Shown here in pieces: positions 1-4,907 of a stretch of DNA of 5,940 bases (its first letter is position 1; every line of letters starts with the position of its first letter). Source of the stretch: Spirochaetaceae bacterium (GTDB taxonomy: Bacteria > Spirochaetota > Spirochaetia > Treponematales > Breznakiellaceae); NCBI GenBank assembly GCA_031284085.1, contig JAITAM010000006.1, forward strand, positions 1-5,940. Reading direction: 5' to 3'. The notes beneath the pieces are model-generated. The model worked only from the letters and a program-made list of their open reading frames with translations, had not been told where the DNA came from and searched no databases. Both the position numbers and the translations under genes were made by a program.

Positions 1-123
1 TTTATGCCAAGGTCTTGGGCAAGCCCGCTTCCGCTTTGTGTTCCGGGCAAGTTCCACCGCCCGTTCCTTAAACTCTTTCGTAAAAACTCTTCTTTCTCCC
101 ATGATTCTTCCTTCTTTGATCAT
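1..123 (-). pseudogene. IS3-family transposase OrfA, 5' end, frameshifted and cut by the window edge
   Basis: The minus strand from the ATG at 123 (preceded by AGGAAGG seven bases away) or the in-frame ATG at 102 reads MGERRVFTKEFKERAVELA. This is the typical start of the helix-turn-helix OrfA protein of IS3-family insertion sequences, which binds the element ends and is normally joined to the DDE OrfB by programmed frameshifting near the end of orfA. After about residue 20 of the shorter form the frame gives basic, unfamiliar sequence, while the neighbouring frame from about position 43 to the edge reads TQSGSGLAQDLGI. That is the expected recognition-helix segment, so one base has probably been gained (or two lost) near 41-46. 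This is much too early to be the programmed OrfA/OrfB site. I infer a decaying copy; a sequencing error is the alternative. No terminal inverted repeat could be recognised. Confidence 0.7.
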
Positions 124-181
124 AGGCGTACCTTCCTGTCCTTTCAAGCGGGGGAATTCCACATCAAGCAGGATAGACCAG

Positions 182-227
182 ACCTCGCAGTTGGAACAGG
201 CTGACCTGTCTGCACCACATGCGAGGT
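182..227. repeat. nested inverted repeat, possibly a degenerate REP-like element
   Basis: The outer arms ACCTCGCA (182-189) and TGCGAGGT (220-227) are perfect inverse complements. Inside them ACAGG (196-200) and CCTGT (205-209) form a second perfect stem around CTGA. The minus strand contains CAGGTCAG, the core of the repeats around 4093-4233, and the arrangement ACCTCgcATGTGG, which resembles ACCTCATGTGG at 4163-4173. It lies in the gap between the end of the methyltransferase gene and the broken IS3 gene. Function is unknown; it could be an mRNA 3'-end structure of the minus-strand operon or a relic of the REP family. Confidence 0.45.
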
Positions 228-275
228 TTGTTCCCATCCCGCTGCTATCAGACGAAGAGTCGTACTCCGAAACAC

Positions 276-295
276 GCAGGCGAGGGCTGGCCTGC
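276..295 (-). terminator. GC-rich stem-loop after the lepB-pbp-rlmD unit, weak terminator candidate
   Basis: GCAGGC (276-281) pairs with GCCTGC (290-295) around an eight-base loop, starting about 34 bases beyond the stop codon of the methyltransferase gene on the minus strand. No run of T follows the stem, only GTGTTT, so a classical intrinsic terminator is not supported. It could be a Rho-dependent or mRNA-stabilising structure, or chance in GC-rich sequence. Confidence 0.2.
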
Positions 296-328
296 CGGCA
301 CCGAGAACTTTGAAACAGCTTATGGTTC

Positions 329-1480
329 TTAGAAAGAGGCCGGCGTGTCCCTGCTTGCACTCAGTACCGCCATAGTCTCAATATGCGGCGTCTGCGGGTA
401 AAAGTCATACAAGAATAGAGCAGAAAGGGCATAGCCTGCGCGTGTTATATCACGAATGTCCCGCGCAAGAGTTGCCGGATCGCAGGAGACATAGAGCAGA
501 AGCGATGGGCGCTTCAATAACAAACGGTTGCGGACAATCGGGCTAAGGCCGGCACGAGGTGGATCCACCAGTATAAAGCCGTAATTCTTTGTCGGCCGCC
601 ACGTTGAGGCCGAGCCTGTATAAAACGAAACGCCGCTTCCCTTTAGGTTTTTCCGCGCAAGAGAAACAGCTTGTACATTCTCTTCAACTAAATCAAGGTC
701 TTTAAGCCGATCGTGCAGAAATACCGCAAAAGTACCCACGCCGCAGTAAAGGTCTGCTGCGGCCATCTTTTGAGGAGCCGCCTTCTCTACTATCCCAAGA
801 ATATCACCAATCAAGACTTCAAGGAGGTCGCCGTTGCTCTGAAAAAAGACACCGGCGTCAAGGTGCAGAGTACGGTTACGGATCTTTACCGTGCCTGATG
901 CCTTGTGCTCCTCTGACAGAAAGGTCTCTCCGCGAGCGTAAAACGCAGCCCGCGGCGCGGTAATTGCAAGGCGCTTTTCATTAAGAGCCTGCCGTATAGC
1001 CGGATAGGCAACAGGGCAGTCGTCAATCGGGATTATCCTCTTGTCGGCACGCGCTTTGTAACCAACACCACTGTCCGCCTTGTGGAACTGTACTCGGTTG
1101 CGGTATTCCCAAGGCGCGCCCTCTCGTATGGTTATGGCAGGGAGCTGGTGTAATCCGCCAATCCGGCGCAATGTCTCCTGTAAGATACGGGCTTTAGCGG
1201 CGATTTGAGCTTTGTAGGCAATGTGCTGTTGGGAGCAGCCGCCGCATAGTCCATAATGCGGACAGAGCGGCGCCACTCGATCCGGCGATGCTTGCAACAG
1301 TTCAACAAGTTCCGCACGGGCAAATGTCTTGTGTAGCTCTGTAATACGACCGGTAATTATATCCCCCGGCGCCGTCATGTCGACAAACACACAAAGCCCT
1401 CGGTAATGGAGAACTCCAGCGCCGCCTGCCGCAAGGTCTTCCACCCGCTGCGCCGTAAACAGTTTATGCTCTAATGCCAA
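329..1480 (-). CDS. rlmD: 23S rRNA (uracil-5-)-methyltransferase, RlmD/RumA family (TRAM domain, Fe-S type)
   Basis: This 383-residue protein is predicted to transfer a methyl group from S-adenosylmethionine to C5 of a uridine in RNA, most likely 23S rRNA. An N-terminal TRAM RNA-binding domain (about 5-58) is followed by C73, C79, C82 and C155, the C-x5-C-x2-C...C set that holds a 4Fe-4S cluster in E. coli RumA. The methyltransferase fold shows FQSN (213-216), the SAM loop DLYCGVGTF (243-251), DPPRAG (306-311), the nucleophile C333 in YVSCDPATLARDI, and the general base E368 in PHIE. The 35-residue C-to-E spacing equals that of E. coli RumA (C389/E424). At 383 residues it is somewhat shorter than the E. 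coli enzyme. The start is TTG at 1480, preceded by GGAG five bases away inside the end of the upstream gene, which predicts translational coupling. The family is certain, but whether the target is U1939 (RlmD), U747 (RlmC), both, or a tRNA cannot be read from sequence. Confidence 0.93.
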   Translation of the reverse strand: MALEHKLFTAQRVEDLAAGGAGVLHYRGLCVFVDMTAPGDIITGRITELHKTFARAELVELLQASPDRVAPLCPHYGLCGGCSQQHIAYKAQIAAKARILQETLRRIGGLHQLPAITIREGAPWEYRNRVQFHKADSGVGYKARADKRIIPIDDCPVAYPAIRQALNEKRLAITAPRAAFYARGETFLSEEHKASGTVKIRNRTLHLDAGVFFQSNGDLLEVLIGDILGIVEKAAPQKMAAADLYCGVGTFAVFLHDRLKDLDLVEENVQAVSLARKNLKGSGVSFYTGSASTWRPTKNYGFILVDPPRAGLSPIVRNRLLLKRPSLLLYVSCDPATLARDIRDITRAGYALSALFLYDFYPQTPHIETMAVLSASRDTPASF

Positions 1481-1482
1481 AA

Positions 1483-3363
1483 TTACTCCAGCTCTATCAC
1501 AATGGTATCACCCGGCGTCAAAGCTGCCCCTGCCCTTAAGCTTTGCCGTTTCACCCAGCCGTCACCGATGATCTCAATCTTAAGATCATCACGGAGTATA
1601 AAGGGAACGAGCTGTCGTTTGGAATAGCCGATAAGATTGGGCATTTTACCGTCAACTGTGGGCAAAGGACTTGCCGGTATGGTAATGTTACCTGAGTGGC
1701 TGACTTGTTTGTTGCGTCCACGAGGTATGCCAAGATAATCGACCAGCTCATTAGCCGCCTGACCTATGGGCGGCGCTGCAATTCGGCCGCCTAAGTAGTC
1801 CCCCCGCGGCTTGACAATGACAAGGTACAGAACCAGTGAAGGACTGTCGGCCGGAAGCATTGCTATACAACTTGCTATATAGTCTTTTGATGAATAAGCG
1901 CCGGTTTTTTCATCAACGATCTGAGCGGTACCGGTCTTGACGGCCATGCTCATGTCGTCTAAGTAGGCGCGCCAGCCGGTACCCGTCGTTGAAGTTACAT
2001 CAACCATGTAGCGGCGCATGGCTTGCGCCGTCTGCGGTTTAAGCACCTGACGGCTCGGTTCAGGTTGATAGGGCAGTTTTAGCGTTGTGCCGTCAACGGT
2101 CCGCGTCTCTTTAATGATAGAAAGCGGCACCAGCAGCCCATCATTTGCTATAGCAGTTGAAGCATGGAGCATCTGCATTGCCGAAACCGATAGCTCCTGC
2201 CCCATAGCAATAGTCGGCTTGCTGCGGTCTGACCATTGCTCCGGTGTTTTAAGTATGCCCAAGCTTTCACCCGGATTGCCTACAAAGGTTTGAGCGCCGA
2301 ATCCCAAATCTTTAAGCCGTGAGTGAAAAGCACTGTTGGCAATGCGATCGGCTGCATAAGCGGCTCCCGCATTACAGGAATACTGGATAATCTCCCTGAC
2401 CGTAACCCTCCCATGCGCCGCCAAACAGTTAATCGTAATCTTCTCACCGCGCCCCGTTATATGCTCATAATGCCCATCACAGTTAAACACGGTGTTTTCG
2501 CTAATAACACCGGAATCAAGTAAAACCGACAAGGATAATATCTTAAAAACCGACCCCGGCTCGTAAGCATCGACGGCAGGCTTGTAAAGCCATGTCGAAG
2601 GGTCAAAGGCGTTAAAGTTATTGGGATCAAAATCAGGAAGGGAAGCTGCGCCCAGTATTTCGCCGGATCGCGGGTCCATAGCCATAAACATAACCTGCTC
2701 GGCTTTGTTTTCCGTCAAAACTTGCGTCGCTATCTTTTCAAGGATGTACTGAACGTTGGTATCTATCGTAAGAATTACTTCATTTCCCTTGTTGCTGCCG
2801 CCCGGAGCAATAATAGAATCAAGGCTTGACTCTATGCCTTCGCCGCCGTGGTATTCTGTGTTGACAAAGCCCAGTGTCTGGCTTGCCAATGAACCTTCAG
2901 GGTAGATTCTTTGCTTTATCTGATCGACACGCACCAAGTTCAAAGCTCCCCGTTCGTTAGCTTTATAAAACTCTTTCATGGAGATGGAGTCAACCGATTT
3001 TTTCAGGTACACGAAATTCCTTGATGGATCGGTCATTAAACTTATCAGCTCCGACTCGGACTTTTTGAGGATAGGAGAAAGGGTTTGGGCTATTAGTTGA
3101 GTCCTTTCAGGGTAGCCTATGAAATCGGGGGGGTTAACGCCGACATGAGCAAGGTCTTCTTGCGTGGCAAGAATGCGGCCGTTTCTATCGAGGATGGGGC
3201 CGCGGTCAATAAGGGGAAGGGGGGAGTTTGATACGGCAGGTTGTTCAGTATACGAGCTGGGAAAGAGCATGATCTGGCCATAGCGCAGCAAAAGCGTTGA
3301 GACGTAAGCGCCGACGATAAGAAATATTATTTTGAAGCGTACGGATAGGTTAAACCACGGCAT
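1483..3363 (-). CDS. ftsI: class B penicillin-binding protein (FtsI/PBP2-type DD-transpeptidase) with C-terminal PASTA domain
   Basis: A membrane-anchored D,D-transpeptidase of 626 residues that cross-links peptidoglycan outside the cytoplasmic membrane. A short basic cytoplasmic tail and one membrane segment (about 10-30) precede the pedestal domain, which begins with the class B signature RGPILDRNG (54-62). The transpeptidase domain has all three active-site motifs: S271-V-F-K (catalytic serine and lysine), S329-C-N and K476-T-G-T, plus GQE (388-390). The C-terminal 53 residues (about 574-626, from MPNLIGYSK to GDTIVIELE) match one PASTA domain, a module that in other bacteria senses or binds muropeptides. 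AGGAGG lies directly against the ATG at 3369 but six bases before the ATG at 3363, so I prefer the latter; the longer form would add Met-Ala. The gene overlaps lepB by 37 nt and is followed after 2 nt by the rlmD-like gene. Assignment to FtsI (division) rather than PBP2 (elongation) or a SpoVD-like role is tentative. Confidence 0.93.
   Translation of the reverse strand: MPWFNLSVRFKIIFLIVGAYVSTLLLRYGQIMLFPSSYTEQPAVSNSPLPLIDRGPILDRNGRILATQEDLAHVGVNPPDFIGYPERTQLIAQTLSPILKKSESELISLMTDPSRNFVYLKKSVDSISMKEFYKANERGALNLVRVDQIKQRIYPEGSLASQTLGFVNTEYHGGEGIESSLDSIIAPGGSNKGNEVILTIDTNVQYILEKIATQVLTENKAEQVMFMAMDPRSGEILGAASLPDFDPNNFNAFDPSTWLYKPAVDAYEPGSVFKILSLSVLLDSGVISENTVFNCDGHYEHITGRGEKITINCLAAHGRVTVREIIQYSCNAGAAYAADRIANSAFHSRLKDLGFGAQTFVGNPGESLGILKTPEQWSDRSKPTIAMGQELSVSAMQMLHASTAIANDGLLVPLSIIKETRTVDGTTLKLPYQPEPSRQVLKPQTAQAMRRYMVDVTSTTGTGWRAYLDDMSMAVKTGTAQIVDEKTGAYSSKDYIASCIAMLPADSPSLVLYLVIVKPRGDYLGGRIAAPPIGQAANELVDYLGIPRGRNKQVSHSGNITIPASPLPTVDGKMPNLIGYSKRQLVPFILRDDLKIEIIGDGWVKRQSLRAGAALTPGDTIVIELE
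1486..1489 (-). promoter_or_regulatory. ribosome binding site deciding the TTG start of the rlmD-like gene
   Basis: GGAG on the minus strand lies five bases before TTG 1480 and overlaps the last sense codon of the penicillin-binding protein gene. This spacing supports the TTG start, and the position means ribosomes finishing the upstream gene would uncover or reuse the site. Confidence 0.7.
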
Positions 3364-3851
3364 AGCCATCCTCCTAAAATAAATAGCCAGTTGGTAGAAA
3401 TCGGGGATACAGTCGACACATCGCTTGCATCTGTTTTTTCGTTTGCGGCATTGCGGTTAAGCATAATGACCTTTCCTATAATTTGATCAATAGGTACAGG
3501 GCCGTAGGAACGGGAATCCAATGAGATACTGCTGTTATCCCCCAGAGCGATGAAGTTGCGGCGGTCGCTGAGGCCGGCGCAGCGTTTTACAGCGGCTTTT
3601 TTGTCCGGTGTCCAAAACACTATTATTTCGCCCTGTTGAGGCTGCGCCCAATGGAAGAGGTAGGTATTAAAACCCGGCAAGCGCAATCCATAGGCGGTTT
3701 TCACCACAAGGACTACTGCTCCTGATTTGAGGGCGGGATACATGGATTCCCCTTCGACGATCATAAGATCGAAGATGAAAAATCTAATAAAAAACCCTAC
3801 TATAAACGCGAGAAAGACTGCTAGTACGGTGTTTTTCATATCTGTTTTCAT
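3327..3851 (-). CDS. lepB: signal peptidase I (S26A family), unusually compact
   Basis: This integral membrane protease removes signal peptides from exported proteins on the outer face of the membrane. The 174-residue form starting at the ATG at 3851 begins MKTDMKNTVLAV, with one membrane segment at about 8-28. It then has box B EGESMYPAL with the catalytic S36, box D VKRCAGL with the general base K89, and box E GDNSSISLDSRSYG (about 104-117). All catalytic elements are present, but only about 15 residues separate K89 from GDN, where bacterial enzymes usually have several tens, so part of the usual beta domain is missing. No frame break is visible there. The last 12 or so residues are encoded in the overlap with the penicillin-binding protein gene and look hydrophobic. 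Start choice is uncertain: the good Shine-Dalgarno (AAGGAG, 3870-3875) is 18 bases from this ATG, and the GTG at 3893 lacks one. Confidence 0.9.
   Translation of the reverse strand: MKTDMKNTVLAVFLAFIVGFFIRFFIFDLMIVEGESMYPALKSGAVVLVVKTAYGLRLPGFNTYLFHWAQPQQGEIIVFWTPDKKAAVKRCAGLSDRRNFIALGDNSSISLDSRSYGPVPIDQIIGKVIMLNRNAANEKTDASDVSTVSPISTNWLFILGGWLCRGLTYPYASK
3370..3375 (-). promoter_or_regulatory. ribosome binding site of the penicillin-binding protein gene
   Basis: A perfect AGGAGG on the minus strand abuts the ATG at 3369 with no spacer but stands six bases from the next in-frame ATG at 3363. Standard spacing therefore selects 3363. The site lies within the coding sequence of lepB. Confidence 0.8.
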
Positions 3852-3961
3852 GGTAGCTACAGTATACCTCTCCTTACGAAAAATGAATACCACAAATAAA
3901 CAACTGCAATCAACCCGCCAGCGGATTTCAGAGCTTCGGTATTGTATCGGAAACGGCGCAC
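3852..3961 (-). promoter_or_regulatory. leader of the lepB operon with a weak promoter candidate
   Basis: This is the upstream region of lepB. On the minus strand TACAAT (3941-3946) matches the -10 consensus at five of six positions but has no good -35 at 17 bases. A second candidate is TTGATT followed 18 bases later by TATTCA, a poor -10. The strong Shine-Dalgarno-like AAGGAGAGG (3867-3875) is too far from the preferred lepB ATG for normal use. The short GGTA/TACC inverted repeat between the two (3852-3868) does not obviously solve the spacing. The promoter call is tentative. Confidence 0.25.
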
Positions 3962-4087
3962 AAGACTCTTATTCAACGGGATAAGACTCTTATTCAACGG
4001 GATAAGACTCTTATTCAACGGGATAAGACTCTTATTCAACGGGATAAGACTCTTATTCAACGGGATAAGACTCTTATTCAACGGGAT
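3962..4087. repeat. six perfect 21-bp tandem direct repeats
   Basis: Six identical 21-bp units begin at 3962, 3983, 4004, 4025, 4046 and 4067, with no substitution between them. Each unit begins AAGACTCTTATTC and ends GGGAT. Across each unit junction the sequence ATAAGACTCTTAT appears, a palindrome with six-base arms around one central base. Five copies (starting at 3981, 4002, 4023, 4044 and 4065) are perfect, and the first at 3960 has one mismatched pair. The array lies upstream of lepB on its transcription side and abuts the 63-bp repeats. Because 21 is a multiple of three, stop-free frames arise on both strands. Perfect identity points to recent expansion or homogenisation. Confidence 0.97.
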
Positions 4088-4092
4088 AAACC

Positions 4093-4233
4093 AGGTCAGA
4101 CCTTGTGCGGCTGGGTGTTTATCCAGAATAGAACTCTCCGACAGAGCCGAGAATCAGGTCAGACCTCATGTGGCTGGGTGTTTGGCCAGAATAGAACTCT
4201 CCGACAGAGCCAGAAATCAGGTCAGACCTAGCC
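4093..4233 (+). repeat. REP-like 63-bp direct repeats: two full units and one truncated
   Basis: The palindromic core AGGTCAGACCT occurs at 4093-4103, 4156-4166 and 4219-4229, exactly 63 bp apart. The first two are followed by a shared segment containing GGCTGGGTGTTT, CCAGAATAGAACTC and CCGACAGAGCC. The full units differ at eight of 63 positions. The third keeps only the core and is followed by TAGCCTC and an A-rich tract leading to the transposase gene. Each full unit can form CTGG/CCAG and CTCT/AGAG stems closed by a three-pair stem. I infer these are the repetitive extragenic elements served by the neighbouring RAYT. Confidence 0.85.
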
Positions 4234-4856
4234 TCAAGAAAAAAAAGAGTAAAAAAAGAACAGCTGACTAAAGCAAAATGTCATGTTTTCCCCGTTATCT
4301 ATGTATGGCATCACACTATTCGCCACGAGGCCGTACTGATTTAGGCCTCACGTATCACATCTTGTCGGTAGTTAATCGGTTCCTCTTTGAACTCGATCCT
4401 GACAGGATGAAAGAGCTGTTCCTCGCCATAGTCGAGGAAGCATTAACGGTAAAAGGTTTCAAGTTCAAGCTCTGGAACTTTTGTATCATGTCGAATCACT
4501 TTCATTTTCTTATTACCCCAGCCGAAGGGCAAAGCCTTTCTGAGATATTGAAATGGATCAAGATGGTATTTGCGATTCGGTGGAACAAAATGAACCACAA
4601 GACCGGACATTTCTGGGGAGACAGGTTCTATTCACGGGTGATAACGGACGAGCAGGACTTCTGGAACGTGTATAACTACATTGATCAGAACCCTGTTAAA
4701 GCCGGGCTTGTAAAAGAGCCGCGTGAATGGAAGTACAGTGGAGCACATCATCGGGAACACGGGATTACAAGAATTATCTCTTTCGTAGACGACACAATTC
4801 TGAAGTCAGAGCTGAAGGTACTCCAGTGAATCAGGTCAGGCCTAGACCTCGAAAAA
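4215..4856 (+). mobile_element. RAYT unit bounded by direct copies of the REP-like repeat
   Basis: The transposase gene is flanked by two similar sequences in the same orientation. On the left is AATCAGGTCAGACCTAG followed by CCTC and an A-run (4215-4243). On the right is AATCAGGTCAGGCCTAG followed by ACCTCGAAAAA (4829-4856). The right copy overlaps the stop codon of the gene. Such repeat-gene-repeat layouts are characteristic of REP-associated tyrosine transposases. The exact element ends cannot be set from one copy. Confidence 0.65.
4278..4829 (+). CDS. REP-associated tyrosine transposase (RAYT, Y1/Transposase_17 family)
   Basis: The 183-residue protein belongs to the Y1 HUH transposase relatives of IS200/IS605 that nick and join single-stranded DNA at hairpin repeats. 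Diagnostic features are the metal-binding HUH motif H74-F-H76 within MSNHFHFLI (71-79), the conserved GHFWGDRFYS block (110-119) and YIDQNPVKAGLV (134-145). Y134 of that last block is the presumed nucleophile, with Y132 as an alternative. Length is normal for the family and no frame break is seen. No convincing Shine-Dalgarno precedes the ATG at 4278, and the ATG at 4305 (MASHYSPRG) is an alternative that loses nothing conserved. The gene sits between REP-like repeats and is probably an immobile or rarely moving, domesticated-type enzyme that spreads those repeats. It lies in the gap between the lepB and activase genes and may affect both. Confidence 0.9.
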   Translation: MSCFPRYLCMASHYSPRGRTDLGLTYHILSVVNRFLFELDPDRMKELFLAIVEEALTVKGFKFKLWNFCIMSNHFHFLITPAEGQSLSEILKWIKMVFAIRWNKMNHKTGHFWGDRFYSRVITDEQDFWNVYNYIDQNPVKAGLVKEPREWKYSGAHHREHGITRIISFVDDTILKSELKVLQ

Positions 4857-4867
4857 CAAGCTGGTCT
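4830..4867 (+). repeat. right-hand REP-like copy with stem-loop potential
   Basis: AATCAGGTCAGGCCT repeats the core found at 4093, 4156 and 4219 with one change (A to G). AGGTC (4833-4837) can pair with GACCT (4845-4849) around a seven-base loop. AGACC (4844-4848) can instead pair with GGTCT (4863-4867). It starts at the stop codon of the transposase gene and could serve both as repeat end and as mRNA 3' structure. Confidence 0.6.
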
Positions 4868-4872
4868 GTGCG

Positions 4873-4901
4873 TTGAATGTCTGAACGTTTTTTAGTATGC
4901 T
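4873..4901 (+). promoter_or_regulatory. sigma70-like promoter of the activase gene
   Basis: TTGAAT (4873-4878, four of six matches to TTGACA) and TATGCT (4896-4901, four of six matches to TATAAT) are separated by exactly 17 bases. Transcription would start about seven bases further on, at or next to the ATG at 4908. It is the only reasonable promoter between the RAYT element and the gene. Confidence 0.4.
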
Positions 4902-4907
4902 CTAGAT

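Noticed and set aside
4..313. Plus-strand open frames in the left edge region
   Set aside because: They lie opposite the recognisable IS3 OrfA start and the inverted repeat, with no ribosome site and no recognisable protein.
301..331. AGAAC...GTTCT inverted repeat directly at the rlmD stop as a terminator
   Set aside because: The five-base arms with a long loop and no T-run are too weak.
124..360. Upstream extension of the IS3 OrfA frame, open back to a stop at 361-363
   Set aside because: The extra sequence runs through the hairpin region into the end of rlmD and is not like OrfA; ATG 123 has a good AGGAAGG, so the extension is probably chance.
713..898. Small plus-strand frame and similar ones inside rlmD and the penicillin-binding protein gene
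   Set aside because: They are antisense or out-of-frame shadows of genes with complete catalytic motifs.
3962..4087. CRISPR array
   Set aside because: The 21-bp units are contiguous with no spacers, and no cas gene is nearby.
3942..4271. Plus-strand open frame of 109 codons through both repeat arrays, with LLFNGIR and NQVRP...AGCL repeats, ending 6 nt before the RAYT ATG
   Set aside because: Both unit lengths are multiples of three, which keeps any stop-free frame open. Four of the five codons that differ between the two 63-bp units change the amino acid, the start would be TTG without a Shine-Dalgarno, and nothing recognisable is encoded.
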